64,000 bases of DNA from Alkalihalobacillus sp. TS-13 (GCF_019720915.1 NZ_JAHKSI010000001.1:1426001-1490000), one strand, 5' to 3'. Positions 46,651-56,125 are shown, counted from the stretch's first letter. Program-made: numbers and translations. Notes: generated from the sequence alone by a model not told the origin.

Positions 46651-47000
46651 TACGCCACCCCCAGCGTGTGTAAAGCTTTTTGTTCACTATCTTCAAGACG
46701 GATGATCTTGAACATGCCTGACATTTCAAACAGTCTTTTTACAGAAGGGGAGATCGAACAAACAACCATTTCTCCTCCTTGGCTTTTAATCAATTTATAT
46801 CGCCCAAGGATTACACCTAATCCTGAACTATCCATAAAAGACAAGGCTTCTAAATTCAATACAATATCATGAATCTGGTTTTCTTGGATCGTTTGGTCGA
46901 CTTCTGTTCGTAACTGTTCTGCTGTATGGTGGTCTAAATCGCCTGCTAATCGGATACACAGTACACGGTCTTTAACTTCCAGTTTTACACTAAGACTCAC
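46650..47000 (-). CDS. spoIIAA: anti-anti-sigma factor SpoIIAA
   Basis: A 116-residue STAS-domain protein. S58 in [13 protein letters not shown] corresponds to the serine phosphorylated by SpoIIAB; the unphosphorylated form frees SigF. The start is GTG at 47000 with GGAGGAGAGG upstream. It is first in the spoIIA operon behind a sigma-H/Spo0A promoter. Confidence 0.96.
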   Translation of the reverse strand: MSLSVKLEVKDRVLCIRLAGDLDHHTAEQLRTEVDQTIQENQIHDIVLNLEALSFMDSSGLGVILGRYKLIKSQGGEMVVCSISPSVKRLFEMSGMFKIIRLEDSEQKALHTLGVA

Positions 47001-47031
47001 TTACCTCTCCTCCTTCTTCTAGGTAGTGAGT

Positions 47032-47059
47032 CATTTCGATATTTTTATAATGGAATCCT
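47032..47059 (-). promoter_or_regulatory. sigma-H promoter of the spoIIA operon
   Basis: AGGATTC and ATCGAAATG, separated by 12 bp, fit the sigma-H pattern (AGGAWWW, then RNNGAAWWW) upstream of spoIIAA. Confidence 0.7.
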
Positions 47060-47077
47060 TCTCGCTGACAAAACTAG

Positions 47078-47084
47078 TGTCGAA
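47078..47084. promoter_or_regulatory. Spo0A box upstream of spoIIA
   Basis: TGTCGAA is an exact Spo0A box, placed just upstream of the sigma-H -35 element, as expected for activation by phosphorylated Spo0A. Confidence 0.7.
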
Positions 47085-47114
47085 TCGATTTATAATCCAA
47101 TAATGCGAGAAAAT

Positions 47115-48287
47115 TTACGGTGTTTGCGAAAACTTGCCTACCGCACGTTTGAAAAGCCCCCACCAATTCGCCGCTGCAACATTTTCGGATGCGACCAAAG
47201 GTGATTCAGTAACGGTTTTCCCATTGTTTTTGACAACCAGAGTTCCGAGACGGTCTCCTTTTTCAATTGGCATTTTCACCTGCTTATTGATTTTGATTTC
47301 CGTTGTGAGTTTCATCTTCTTCTCACCTTTTTTCATTAAAAGGGAGATCGGTTCTGAAGTCGCCATTTGGATAGTCTTCGATACACCTTTTTGGATTGGG
47401 ATTTCATCGATCATCTGGTGTCTTTCGTAAATCCTTTCCGTCTCATAATTCGCAAATGCATAATCGAGCATTTGTGTCACCTGGGCATTCCTTTCCTTTG
47501 TCGTTGGAGCCCCCATGACAACTGCAATAACACGCATATCGTCTTTTTTGGCTGTAGCAGTCAAACAATATTTAGCTTCGTTCGTATAGCCAGTTTTCAA
47601 TCCATCCACTCCGGGGTAGAATTTGACGAGCTTGTTGGTATTGACAAGCCAGAATTTTTTATCGGTATTTTGACGCAGGTAATCTTCATATTTACCTGTG
47701 TAATTCGTAATCTGTTCATATTTCAAAAGTTCTTTAGCCATCAATGCCATGTCTCTTGCTGTGCTGTAATGGTCTTTTTCCGGCAGTCCTGTTGCATTTT
47801 TAAAGTTGGTGTTCTTTAACCCTAGTTCCTTGGCTTTTTCATTCATCAGTTTTACGAAAGCGTCGTTCGTCCCCGCGATAAACTCCCCAAGAGCAACAGA
47901 GGCATCGTTTCCTGATGCTAACGCAACGCCTTTAAGCATCTCTTCGACAGTCATGATTTCTCCTTCTTCAAGGAAAATTTGCGAGCCGCCCATGGAAGCT
48001 GCATATTCACTTGTTCGAACCTTGTCTTTCAGGTTGATTTTGCCTTTATGTAAAGCATCCATCACGAGAATCATTGTCATGACCTTCGTCATACTTGCAG
48101 GAGGAAGCTTTTCATCAGCATTTTTATCGAATAGTACTGTACCTGTATCTCTTTCAATCAAAATTGCAGAGGATGCTTTATCAGCAAGAGAATTGACTGT
48201 AACATGATCATCATTAGCAAATGCTGCTGGTGAAAGGACCGATAGCCCTACCACTGCCGCAATCATACATGTAAAAAAGCGTTTCAT
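47115..48287 (-). CDS. dacF: D-alanyl-D-alanine carboxypeptidase DacF
   Basis: A secreted DD-carboxypeptidase of about 390 residues, expressed in the B. subtilis forespore, where with DacB it limits cortex cross-linking. After a signal peptide (cleavage near AFA) the motifs are SMTK, SGN and KTG in the usual order and spacing. ATG 48287 is better spaced from GGAGGG than ATG 48293. Synteny upstream of spoIIAA identifies the paralogue. Confidence 0.93.
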   Translation of the reverse strand: MKRFFTCMIAAVVGLSVLSPAAFANDDHVTVNSLADKASSAILIERDTGTVLFDKNADEKLPPASMTKVMTMILVMDALHKGKINLKDKVRTSEYAASMGGSQIFLEEGEIMTVEEMLKGVALASGNDASVALGEFIAGTNDAFVKLMNEKAKELGLKNTNFKNATGLPEKDHYSTARDMALMAKELLKYEQITNYTGKYEDYLRQNTDKKFWLVNTNKLVKFYPGVDGLKTGYTNEAKYCLTATAKKDDMRVIAVVMGAPTTKERNAQVTQMLDYAFANYETERIYERHQMIDEIPIQKGVSKTIQMATSEPISLLMKKGEKKMKLTTEIKINKQVKMPIEKGDRLGTLVVKNNGKTVTESPLVASENVAAANWWGLFKRAVGKFSQTP

Positions 48288-48316
48288 AGACATAATCCCT
48301 CCATTCTTAGTATTTT

Positions 48317-48346
48317 TATTTTTTCCAATTTTGAACAGTTTATACT
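48317..48346 (-). promoter_or_regulatory. sigma-F-type promoter of dacF
   Basis: AGTATA and GGAAAAAATA with 14-bp spacing match the forespore sigma-F pattern (GYATA and GGNNANANTR), just upstream of dacF. Confidence 0.5.
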
Positions 48347-48380
48347 ATGGGAAGGATTTTAAGGATAGGTCCTAGGAAGA

Positions 48381-48520
48381 TTTTAGACATACGAAGTTTG
48401 TTTTTAGACTATTTTAAAACTTTTTTGATTTATGGAAGGATTTTTAGACTTATTCCTGATTTTTTAGACTTAGGACAAGATTTTTAGATATAATACAAGA
48501 TCTTTAGTGATGTGATGAGT
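48381..48520. repeat. tandem array of seven 20-bp units
   Basis: TTTTAGAC-type cores recur with a 20-bp period at about 48381, 48401, 48421 (degenerate), 48441, 48461, 48481 and 48501 (degenerate). The best units read tttttagacttaggacaaga and tttttagatataatacaaga. The array lies immediately upstream of the dacF promoter region and ends where repeat J begins. Confidence 0.75.
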
Positions 48521-48992
48521 AGATGAAATATACGTGACTCCTACGGGAACAGCGAGCCAGGCGAGAACACGCACATTTTAAAAGAATCTTCGACTATAAT
48601 AATGAACTTCGACTAAATACCACCACTTCCTATGGTGAACGTCGAAGCTAGCCTACTTCTAAGTATTTTCATCGCAGACACGAAAATGATTTCATTTTTG
48701 TGTTGAGGTCCTCTGCATGTGAGGAGGCTTACGGATCTAGGGCTCATACATGAAGTGATGTCTAGCTCAGCGACCAGTCACTTGGATCACTTCAAACTTC
48801 CGTGGCCGCAACACATTGATTGACATCCTTATGAGTGAGCCCACGCAGAACCAAGTCTCTGATTGGTTCGAGCCTCCTCGTCAGTCCTCCAGTGACCTGC
48901 GTTACTAACGGGTCGCTTCCGCTTTTCTGTGCCCGTGGAAAGCGAGTATATTTCTTACGCCTTAAAAAACAACAATCTTTCAAAAAGAGCCA
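48521..48992. repeat. interspersed repeat copy J (modules 2 and 1)
   Basis: It begins gatgaaatatacgtgactcc and ends at aaaaaacaacaatctttc. Module 2 spans roughly 48590-48730 and module 1 about 48748-48910, both in the E/H orientation. Module 1 has stop codons in the frame open in E. It separates the deoB-pdp operon from dacF. Confidence 0.8.
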
Positions 48993-48996
48993 AATA

Positions 48997-49033
48997 AAAA
49001 GCCGTTCATAAGTATTGATCAGCTTATGAACAG
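48997..49033 (-). terminator. pdp terminator
   Basis: GCTGTTCATAAG and CTTATGAACGGC form the stem, followed by Ts on the minus strand. Confidence 0.82.
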
Positions 49034-49050
49034 CTCTGAAATGCAGTTAC

Positions 49051-50352
49051 CTACATGATTTCTTTATAAACAAGTGGCGGTGCGGTTACTTTTTCAGCGG
49101 AAATTGCATATGCACCGTTCAATTTCTTCAATACTTCATCCACATTTTCTTGATTACTGTGCAATGTCGCGATTGTTTCGCCTTTCTTCACTTCATCGCC
49201 GACTTTCTTATGAAGGACGATTCCAACTGCCAGATCGATCTCTGATTCTTTGGTTGCACGACCTGCACCTAACAACATTGCGGCAGTACCAACCTCATTG
49301 GCCATGATTTCTGAAACATATCCTTCTTTTTCAGCAACAAATGGAATCTCGTGTTTTGCTGTTGGCAATTTGCTTAGATCGTCAATGACCGATTCGTCCC
49401 CTCCTTGAGCCTTCAAGAACGTTTTAAACGTCTCAATCGCTTTGCCGTTTTTCATGACGTCGATCAACATTTGACGAGCTTCTTCCTTCGTTTCAGCTTT
49501 TTTCGCAAGCATCACCATGAACGAACCTAATGTCAAGCAGAGTTCTTCAAGATCTTCGGGGCCTTCTCCACGTAATGTGTTTGCTGCCTCTTTAACTTCA
49601 AGCGCATTCCCAATTGCAAAACCGAGCGGCTGGCTCATATCTGAAATGATTGCCATCGTATTACGTCCGACATTATTCCCGATCTTCACCATCGCTTTTG
49701 CTAGTTCTTCTGCCTTTTCAACTTCTGTCATGAAGGCACCAGCACCTGTTTTCACATCAAGTACGATCGCATCTGCACCTGCAGCAATCTTCTTACTCAT
49801 GATCGAGCTTGCAATCAACGGAATCGAGTTGACTGTAGCCGTTACATCCCGAAGTCCATAAAGTTTCTTGTCGGCCGGTGTTAGGTTTCCGCTTTGACCA
49901 ATGACTGCGATTTTATTCTTATTTACAAGTTTGATGAATTCGTCGTTGTCGATTTCGACATGGAAACCTGGCACGGCTTCAAGCTTATCGATTGTACCGC
50001 CTGTGTGGCCGAGGCCGCGTCCTGACATTTTTGCAACAGGAACACCGACAGCTGCTACGAGTGGTGCAAGTACAAGAGTCGTCGTGTCGCCGACACCTCC
50101 AGTGGAATGTTTATCAACTTTAATGCCTTCTATGGCTGCAAGATCAATTTTGTCCCCAGAGTCGACCATTGCCATTGTAAAATTCGCACGTTCTTCTTCA
50201 GTCATATCATTGAAATAGATAGCCATTGCCAATGCAGACATTTGATAATCAGGGATGTCTCCGTTTGTATATCCTTCAATAATGAAGGCGATTTCACCTT
50301 GCTTTAGTTCGTTCCCGTTCCGTTTCTTTTCAATCAAATCTACCATTCTCAT
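49051..50352 (-). CDS. pdp: pyrimidine-nucleoside phosphorylase
   Basis: A 433-residue thymidine/uridine phosphorylase family enzyme that splits pyrimidine nucleosides to base and (deoxy)ribose 1-phosphate. The family signature [18 protein letters not shown] and the phosphate-site [10 protein letters not shown] are intact. AGGA lies 10 nt before the ATG. In B. subtilis pdp belongs to the dra-nupC operon; here it ends a deoB-punA operon, so sugar phosphates feed directly to DeoB. Confidence 0.95.
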   Translation of the reverse strand: MRMVDLIEKKRNGNELKQGEIAFIIEGYTNGDIPDYQMSALAMAIYFNDMTEEERANFTMAMVDSGDKIDLAAIEGIKVDKHSTGGVGDTTTLVLAPLVAAVGVPVAKMSGRGLGHTGGTIDKLEAVPGFHVEIDNDEFIKLVNKNKIAVIGQSGNLTPADKKLYGLRDVTATVNSIPLIASSIMSKKIAAGADAIVLDVKTGAGAFMTEVEKAEELAKAMVKIGNNVGRNTMAIISDMSQPLGFAIGNALEVKEAANTLRGEGPEDLEELCLTLGSFMVMLAKKAETKEEARQMLIDVMKNGKAIETFKTFLKAQGGDESVIDDLSKLPTAKHEIPFVAEKEGYVSEIMANEVGTAAMLLGAGRATKESEIDLAVGIVLHKKVGDEVKKGETIATLHSNQENVDEVLKKLNGAYAISAEKVTAPPLVYKEIM

Positions 50353-50370
50353 GCTATATCAGTCCTTGTT

Positions 50371-51192
50371 TTATACTTTTTCAATCACTGAACGCAGCAA
50401 TTGCTTAAATTTCGGCTTCGTACGGTTCGCTACTTCTACAACCTGTTCATGTGTCAGTGGTTCCAATTCCTCAGCAATCGCCATGTCTGTGATGCAGGAG
50501 ATCCCTATCGTCTTTATATTCATGTGGCGGGCGACAATCACTTCGGGTACTGTAGACATGCCGACCGTATCTGAACCAATTGTCCGTAACATCTTCAATT
50601 CAGCACGAGTCATATAGGTCGGTCCACTGATCGATGCATAAATACCTTTTTGCACGGAAATGCCTTCTTGTCCAGCGACTTTTTCCACTAAGTCGATCAA
50701 TTCTGGTGTATAGGCTGTACCCATATCCGGAAAGCGTGGTCCGAGTTCACTATCATTCGGTCCAATTAAAGGATTCGATCCAGTCAGATTCAAATGATCT
50801 TCGATGATCATCAAGTCACCGGCTTGGAAATCCGGATTCATGCCGCCGCATGCATTCGTAACAATGATCTGTTCAACACCAAGTCCTTTCATGACACGGA
50901 CCGGGAAAGTAACCTCTTGTAAAGAGTATCCCTCATAAAAGTGAAAACGACCTTGCATCGCAACAACCTTTTTTCCACTCATAGTTCCAATGACTAATCT
51001 TCCTGCATGACCTTCGACCGTTGAAACAGGAAAATGTGGGATTTCACTGTAATCGATCAATTTAGCGTTCTCAATTTCATCTGCAAAATCCCCAAGACCT
51101 GATCCTAAAATCAGTCCGATTGTCGGCTGAACATCTGTTTTACTCGTTATAAACGTTACGGAGTCTTGAATTTTTGTGTTTAAGTCTGACAT
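50371..51192 (-). CDS. second purine-nucleoside phosphorylase paralogue, altered base-binding residues
   Basis: A 273-residue trimeric-type nucleoside phosphorylase, paralogous to the adjacent punA. The phosphate-site STVEGHAG and GRFHFYEGY blocks are conserved. The residue equivalent to human PNP Glu201 is Met194 (TYMTRAE) and that equivalent to Asn243 is Asp236 (ITDMA). In this superfamily Asp at the second site accompanies 6-aminopurine use, so the specificity probably differs from PunA. ATG 51192 follows AGGGGGA. Tandem position suggests duplication and divergence. Confidence 0.9.
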   Translation of the reverse strand: MSDLNTKIQDSVTFITSKTDVQPTIGLILGSGLGDFADEIENAKLIDYSEIPHFPVSTVEGHAGRLVIGTMSGKKVVAMQGRFHFYEGYSLQEVTFPVRVMKGLGVEQIIVTNACGGMNPDFQAGDLMIIEDHLNLTGSNPLIGPNDSELGPRFPDMGTAYTPELIDLVEKVAGQEGISVQKGIYASISGPTYMTRAELKMLRTIGSDTVGMSTVPEVIVARHMNIKTIGISCITDMAIAEELEPLTHEQVVEVANRTKPKFKQLLRSVIEKV

Positions 51193-51205
51193 CCGCGATT
51201 CCCCC

Positions 51206-52024
51206 TTAAATGCTTTTGACGATTTGTTGGACAAGATCCATGAAGTTTGCTTTCACTTTTTCAGTGGTTTCAATGACCTCATCATGGGTAAGAGGTTGAT
51301 CGAGGATACCTGCCGCCATATTGGAAATGCAAGAAATCCCGAGTACTTCCATACCACCATGGCGAGCTGTAATCACTTCTGGAACCGTGGACATTCCTAC
51401 TGCGTCACCTCCCATGATACGAAGCATCCTCACTTCTGCAGGAGTTTCATAAGATGGGCCTGAATTAGCAATATAGACACCTTCTTGAAGAGAGATGTTC
51501 AATTTCTGTGCCACTTGTTTCGCGGTATTTTGCAAGCCCTCAGAATAAGCATCCGACATATCAGGAAAACGGACTCCTAGTGAAGCGTCGTTCGGACCGA
51601 TCAGTGGGTTATCACCAATATTGTTGATATGATCTGTGATGATCATCAAGTCTCCTGCTTCAAAAGATTCATTGATTCCTCCTGCAGCATTCGTAACGAT
51701 CAATGTTTCAACTCCAATTTCCTTCATGACCCTTATCGGAAAAGTCACTTTTTCCATTGGATATCCTTCGTAATAGTGGAAACGCCCTTTCATCGCGATG
51801 ACAGTTTTCCCTTCAATGGAACCGATGACAAGTTCCCCGGCGTGCCCCTCAACCGTCGAGACGGGAAAAGATGGGATATCAGAATATGGAATCGAAATTG
51901 GATTTTCTATTTTATCTGCAAGAACACCAAGACCAGACCCTAGAACCAATCCGATGGTTGGCTTGTCATCCAATCTCTTCTCAATATATTGTGCTGATTG
52001 TTGAATCGATTTCGTTAAAGACAT
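51206..52024 (-). CDS. punA: purine-nucleoside phosphorylase PunA
   Basis: A 272-residue trimeric PNP for inosine and guanosine. The canonical base-binding residues are present as Glu193 (SYETPAE) and Asn235 (ISNMA), with STVEGHAG and GRFHYYEGY at the phosphate/ribose site. AGGAGG precedes the ATG. It follows deoB by 9 bp, matching the B. subtilis drm-pupG order, and is followed 13 bp later by the second paralogue. Confidence 0.95.
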   Translation of the reverse strand: MSLTKSIQQSAQYIEKRLDDKPTIGLVLGSGLGVLADKIENPISIPYSDIPSFPVSTVEGHAGELVIGSIEGKTVIAMKGRFHYYEGYPMEKVTFPIRVMKEIGVETLIVTNAAGGINESFEAGDLMIITDHINNIGDNPLIGPNDASLGVRFPDMSDAYSEGLQNTAKQVAQKLNISLQEGVYIANSGPSYETPAEVRMLRIMGGDAVGMSTVPEVITARHGGMEVLGISCISNMAAGILDQPLTHDEVIETTEKVKANFMDLVQQIVKSI

Positions 52025-52033
52025 GACGACCTC

Positions 52034-53218
52034 CTATGATAAATCCTTTAAAAAACTTTTGCCGAATTCAGGCGCTTTAATATTAAAGTTATCTGCAATC
52101 ATTGCTCCGATATCTGCGAATGTTTCCCGCAGAGGAAGCTCTTTTCCAACTTGGATACCTGTGTGATAAGCAAGCAGCGGGACGTATTCTCTTGTATGAT
52201 CCGTACCATGATGGACAGGATCATTCCCGTGGTCAGCAGTAATCAGAACCAAATCATCATCATTTAGTTTTTCAAGCAGTTCCGGAAGACGTGCATCGAA
52301 TTCTTCCAATGCCTCACCATAACCGATTGGATCACGACGATGGCCGAACTTTGCATCAAAATCAACAAGGTTCAAGAAACTCATTCCCGTAAAATCACGA
52401 TCTGCTGTTTTCACGATCTGATCCATTCCATCCATATTGCAAGTTGTTCTGATCGCATCTGTAACCCCTTCACCATCATAAATATCAGAGATCTTACCGA
52501 TTGCGATGACATCATAATCAGCATCCTTCATTTCATTCATGACTGTACGTCCAAAAGGTTTAAGTGCGTAATCATGTCGATTTGAAGTTCGTTCAAACGC
52601 ACCTGGTTTACCAATGAATGGACGTGCAATGACGCGTCCTACCATATATTTTTCATCTAACGTGAGTTCACGTGCAATTTTGCAAATATCATACAATTCA
52701 TCAATTGGAACGATGTCTTCATGTGCCGCGATTTGAAGCACTGAATCTGCTGATGTATAAACGATCAATGCGCCTGTTTCCATATGTTCCTGCCCTAGCT
52801 CAACCAGAATTTCGGTTCCGGAGGCAGGTTTGTTCCCGATGATTTTTCTGCCGGTCTTATCTTCAAGTTCAGCGAGCAGCTTCTTAGGAAAACCGTCCGG
52901 GAAAGTTTTGAATGGCTGCTCGATGTGAAGCCCCATGATTTCCCAGTGACCGGTCATTGTGTCTTTCCCATTGGATGCTTCTTGCATTTTTCCAAAATGA
53001 GCAGATGGGTTTTCAGCTTTTTCAATTCCTCGGATCTCTCTGATGTTGCTGAGTCCAAGCTTTGCCATGTTCGGCATATTGAGACCATTCATCTTTTCTG
53101 CAATATGTCCTAATGTATCTGCTCCTAAATCATTGAATTTTGCTGCATCCGGTGCTTCACCGATTCCGACCGAATCCATGACGATCAAAAACACTCGTTT
53201 GAACCTTGAGTCCGTCAT
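52034..53218 (-). CDS. deoB: phosphopentomutase DeoB
   Basis: A 394-residue alkaline-phosphatase-superfamily mutase that interconverts (deoxy)ribose 1- and 5-phosphates, linking nucleoside breakdown to central metabolism. The metal site [11 protein letters not shown], the phosphorylated Thr in [12 protein letters not shown], and the TADHGNDP and [10 protein letters not shown] blocks are present. GGGAGGAAAA precedes the ATG. It is first in a deoB-punA-punA2-pdp operon. Confidence 0.95.
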   Translation of the reverse strand: MTDSRFKRVFLIVMDSVGIGEAPDAAKFNDLGADTLGHIAEKMNGLNMPNMAKLGLSNIREIRGIEKAENPSAHFGKMQEASNGKDTMTGHWEIMGLHIEQPFKTFPDGFPKKLLAELEDKTGRKIIGNKPASGTEILVELGQEHMETGALIVYTSADSVLQIAAHEDIVPIDELYDICKIARELTLDEKYMVGRVIARPFIGKPGAFERTSNRHDYALKPFGRTVMNEMKDADYDVIAIGKISDIYDGEGVTDAIRTTCNMDGMDQIVKTADRDFTGMSFLNLVDFDAKFGHRRDPIGYGEALEEFDARLPELLEKLNDDDLVLITADHGNDPVHHGTDHTREYVPLLAYHTGIQVGKELPLRETFADIGAMIADNFNIKAPEFGKSFLKDLS

Positions 53219-53293
53219 ACTATTTTCCTCCCTAATCTTTACGCTATTTTATACCATTTCCATTGGTAAGTTCTATCAAACAACTACATATAA

Positions 53294-53311
53294 AGGTCAG
53301 AAGTCTGACCT
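53294..53311. promoter_or_regulatory. palindrome upstream of the deoB operon
   Basis: AGGTCAGAAGTCTGACCT has perfect 8-bp inverted arms around two bases. It is placed about 75 bp before the deoB start and upstream of TATAAAAT, suggesting a regulator site. Confidence 0.45.
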
Positions 53312-53325
53312 CTAATAGAAAGTTT

Positions 53326-53350
53326 AAAGTACCCTTTTATAAAGGTACTT
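53326..53350. terminator. hairpin between xerD and deoB
   Basis: AAAGTACC and GGTACTTT pair around an AT-rich loop. It could end xerD transcription, but the minus-side T run is only three bases. Confidence 0.5.
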
Positions 53351-53368
53351 TTTTGATTGTATCATGTT

Positions 53369-53383
53369 TTTAAATCGTTTTCA
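53369..53383. promoter_or_regulatory. candidate cre site upstream of deoB
   Basis: TTTAAATCGTTTTCA differs from the cre consensus WTGNNANCGNWNNCA at one position. Catabolite repression of nucleoside catabolism would make sense. It is about 150 bp before deoB, so the case is weak. Confidence 0.3.
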
Positions 53384-53392
53384 CGAAATTTC

Positions 53393-54283
53393 TCATGCTC
53401 TTGGATGGTAGGTAGAATAAATGTCTTTTAGTCGTGTTTTCGTAACGTGTGTATAAATTTGAGTCGTCGAAATGTCCACATGCCCTAGCAACTCCTGAAC
53501 AGCACGCAGGTCTGCCCCATTTTCAAGCAAGTGTGTTGCAAACGAATGTCTTAATGTATGTGGTGTCAATTCCTTTTGGATGTTCGCTGCTTGTGACAGT
53601 TTCTTTAAGATCTTCCAAAAACCTTGCCTCGTCAAACGGTTTCCATGATGGTTCAAAAACAAAGCATCGCTAGTCTTCTTTTTTAAAAGCTTTATGCGGC
53701 CATTTTCAATATATGTGGTCAGTGCTTCTGTTGCCATTCTTCCTACAGGAATGATCCGTTCCTTATCCCCTTTACCGACACATCTTACAAACCCCATCGT
53801 TAAATGGACATCGGATAAATTCAATTGGATAAGCTCCGAGACACGGATTCCAGTCGCATATAATAATTCGATCATCGCACGGTCTCTTATTCCGAACGCT
53901 GAATTACTTTCAGGTGCCACCATCAAATTCTCAACTTCCTGTGATGATAAAATTTTGGGTAATTTACGTTCAGTCTTCGGTGTTTCAATATGTACAGATG
54001 GATCTTTGTCCGTTACTCTTTCACGTATGAGAAACTGATGGAATGATCGTATGGAAGCTATTGTTCTTGCAATTGTCGTTGAAGCGCGGCCAGCATCCTT
54101 CAAATGGTAGAGATACGTCATGATATCGTTCCTGCGTACTCCATTCAACTCTTTATGATTCAATTCCTTCATTAAGAAGATCGTATATTGTTTCAAATCC
54201 CGTTGGTATGACTGTAAGGTGTTTTCAGACAACCCACGTTCTACAGTCAAATAGTGCAAATAATCCTGAACCTCGTCATTCAT
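53393..54283 (-). CDS. xerD: site-specific tyrosine recombinase XerD (RipX)
   Basis: A 296-residue recombinase that resolves chromosome dimers at dif together with XerC. The catalytic set is R147, K171, H242, R245, H268 and the nucleophile Y277. ATG 54283 with AAGGAG nine nucleotides upstream gives the same length as the B. subtilis protein; the longer frame reaches into yqzK. It is 13 bp downstream of yqzK. Confidence 0.95.
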   Translation of the reverse strand: MNDEVQDYLHYLTVERGLSENTLQSYQRDLKQYTIFLMKELNHKELNGVRRNDIMTYLYHLKDAGRASTTIARTIASIRSFHQFLIRERVTDKDPSVHIETPKTERKLPKILSSQEVENLMVAPESNSAFGIRDRAMIELLYATGIRVSELIQLNLSDVHLTMGFVRCVGKGDKERIIPVGRMATEALTTYIENGRIKLLKKKTSDALFLNHHGNRLTRQGFWKILKKLSQAANIQKELTPHTLRHSFATHLLENGADLRAVQELLGHVDISTTQIYTHVTKTRLKDIYSTYHPRA

Positions 54284-54296
54284 GAGCAAACGCTCC

Positions 54297-54530
54297 TTAT
54301 TCCCCAATTTCATAAAACAATTGTAATCGTTCGATCCAATAGATCTCTTCTTCCTCTTCATGATAAGATTGGAAGACCTTTACTGCTCGTCCTTCGGGTT
54401 CATCGTAACGATGAAAGTCCTGATATTGTTCGTTCAACCATAGAAGTCCGTAATAAAATAGTAACGTGCAGCTTGCGAAAGCGAGAAATACTTTACATGC
54501 GTTCCATATTAAACGAAATAACGAAATCAT
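54297..54530 (-). CDS. yqzK: YqzK, small membrane protein
   Basis: A 77-residue protein with one transmembrane helix near the N-terminus and an acidic tail ([12 protein letters not shown]). Length, pattern and position between fur and xerD match B. subtilis YqzK, whose function is unknown. It is probably transcribed with xerD. Confidence 0.82.
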   Translation of the reverse strand: MISLFRLIWNACKVFLAFASCTLLFYYGLLWLNEQYQDFHRYDEPEGRAVKVFQSYHEEEEEIYWIERLQLFYEIGE

Positions 54531-54657
54531 CGTTTTTCCTCCCAGTTTGTCCTTCCTACAGGATATGCCTGTAATCCTGCAGAATATACGTCAAAACTGG
54601 AAACATGCTGAAGAAACGCGGTATTACCCACTCTATTTTTATGAGTTTGTCTTCAAC

Positions 54658-54748
54658 TAAAGAAAACTTGGCAAAGCCAAGCCTTGGCGCAGGTTGAGCC
54701 TTAGTTGCGCTTATACGGAAGAAAATATTTTTATACTTTCTTTAAGTG
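54658..54748. repeat. TTGGC hairpin element, copy 2
   Basis: It begins taaagaaaacttggcaaagc and ends atactttctttaagtg, matching the element at 28561-28634 at both ends, with an extra 16 or so bases in the middle. CTTGGC and GCCAAG form a perfect hairpin. It lies in the fur/yqzK gap. Confidence 0.6.
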
Positions 54749-54751
54749 TGA

Positions 54752-54791
54752 AAGAAAACTGACCCCCTCGTTCATTTCATTGTGGGTCAGT
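54752..54791 (-). terminator. fur terminator
   Basis: ACTGACCC and GGGTCAGT pair across a 14-base loop and are followed by TTTTC on the minus strand. Confidence 0.75.
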
Positions 54792-54805
54792 CCATTAATA
54801 AATTT

Positions 54806-55282
54806 TTATTTGGTCGTAACTTCTTTTTCATTTTCAACATTTGCTTTATCATGGCATCGATGACAGATTCCGTGAAAGGTCAACCGGTGATCTTTCACTT
54901 TGAAATTCCAATCCTTCTCAACGATTTGCTCCACTTCTCCAAGTAGATCCTCCTGGATTTCGTCCACTGCTCCACATTCAATACATACTAGATGATGATG
55001 GAAGTGTGCTGCACCTTCTTTTCGAAGGTCATACCTGGAAACACCATCGCCAAAGTTGATCTTATCGACGATTTTCAATTCAGTAAGCAGTTCAAGCGTC
55101 CGATAAACCGTTGCTAACCCGATTTCAGGAGCTTTATCTTTAACGAGCAGATATACATCCTCTGCACTCAAATGATCTTCTTCACGCTCAAGCAAAACGC
55201 GAACCGTCGCTTCACGCTGTGGGGTAAGTTTATAGCTTTGTGAATGGAGCTGTTTTTTAATGCGGTTGATACGATTTTCCAA
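54806..55282 (-). CDS. fur: ferric uptake regulator Fur
   Basis: A 158-residue iron-responsive repressor. The N-terminal winged helix (YKLTPQREATVRVLLE) and the EIGLATVYRTLELL recognition helix are followed by the metal-binding HFHHHLVCIECG and CHRCH motifs. The start is TTG at 55282, 5 nt after GGGAGGGG, restoring the standard N-terminus MENRINRIKKQL. Tandem PerR-like boxes lie upstream, as in B. subtilis where PerR represses fur. Confidence 0.95.
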   Translation of the reverse strand: MENRINRIKKQLHSQSYKLTPQREATVRVLLEREEDHLSAEDVYLLVKDKAPEIGLATVYRTLELLTELKIVDKINFGDGVSRYDLRKEGAAHFHHHLVCIECGAVDEIQEDLLGEVEQIVEKDWNFKVKDHRLTFHGICHRCHDKANVENEKEVTTK

Positions 55283-55344
55283 GACGACCCCTCCCACACT
55301 CTATGTATATTCTTATTATAAGCATGGGGAAAAGGGGTGTCAAA

Positions 55345-55382
55345 TTATAATTGTTTTAAATTAGGTATTATAATGATTATTA
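55345..55382. promoter_or_regulatory. tandem PerR-like boxes in the fur promoter
   Basis: TTATAATGATTATTA (55368-55382) matches the PerR consensus TTATAATNATTATAA except at one base, and TTATAATTGTTTTAA (55345-55359) at all but two. They are 23 bp apart and include TATAAT -10 candidates. Confidence 0.65.
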
Positions 55383-55395
55383 CCTAATAATATTG

Positions 55396-56046
55396 TTAAT
55401 TGAAAATACCTATTGTCGCTTTGATCAATGTAGGTGATAAAAAGGCTTCAATAAAGGACGCGCTTGCAATAAGAACCATGATTATGATCACCGTAGCAGT
55501 ATACCTGAACAATAAAGGCATCAGTGGTGTCATCATTCTGTTTGAGAATTGGGCTTTGATGAGTGTCATAGAGATTGCTACTGCAGCAGTCGTCACCAAG
55601 ACGAACGCAGGAATGAGGATCAGGTTTTGCGGCAATACCGATACGAAGGATAAAAGGAATCCCTGCCAGCCCATCTGATTGACTAGAAATCCAACTGTAA
55701 ACCCGACAACCATCCCTTTTAAGAATAATAAAACAAGGATGACGGGCACTCCAATAATCGAAAGCCCCAGCAGCCAAATCAACCCCATATATTTAATATA
55801 ATGGAAGAAGCTTTGAGTGAACATAGCGGATGCACTTGCCACTTCCCCTTCAGAAACTTGTCCGAAAAAACGGTTCAAATAATGGAATAGATCTTCTTTT
55901 TGCATCAAACTCAGACTGTTGACAATAACAGCTCCAAACACAATCCCCATCATGAGTAAAACCACCGTAAATGTATATAAGGATGAATGTTCTTGTATAT
56001 GCTGTGAGAATGAACGTTTCATATTATAGCTCACCCTGTGCTCCAT
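55396..56046 (-). CDS. spoIIM: stage II sporulation protein M
   Basis: A 216-residue membrane protein with about five helices. SpoIIM scaffolds SpoIID and SpoIIP for septal peptidoglycan removal during engulfment. The GFTVGFLVNQMGWQGFLLSFVSVLPQN region is highly typical. ATG 56046 lies 7 nt after GGGAGG; the longer frame to 56097 is not supported by a ribosome-binding site. Confidence 0.94.
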   Translation of the reverse strand: MEHRVSYNMKRSFSQHIQEHSSLYTFTVVLLMMGIVFGAVIVNSLSLMQKEDLFHYLNRFFGQVSEGEVASASAMFTQSFFHYIKYMGLIWLLGLSIIGVPVILVLLFLKGMVVGFTVGFLVNQMGWQGFLLSFVSVLPQNLILIPAFVLVTTAAVAISMTLIKAQFSNRMMTPLMPLLFRYTATVIIIMVLIASASFIEAFLSPTLIKATIGIFN

Positions 56047-56097
56047 CATATTTCCTCCCTCACGCTCTCTTACTTTCAATTTATGAGAGGAAATCAT

Positions 56098-56125
56098 AGA
56101 GTATGACCGAGTAATTTTAATTTAT
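56098..56125 (-). promoter_or_regulatory. sigma-E-like promoter of spoIIM
   Basis: ATAAATT and CATACTCT with 13-bp spacing loosely fit the sigma-E pattern, about 45 bp upstream of the start. SpoIIM is a sigma-E gene in B. subtilis. Confidence 0.4.

Noticed and set aside
48381-48520. CRISPR-like array
   Set aside because: The 20-bp period has no separate repeat and spacer of CRISPR size, units are degenerate, and no cas genes are present.
48792-48983. 63-codon minus-strand frame in repeat J
   Set aside because: It is wholly within repeat module 1 and has no ribosome-binding site.
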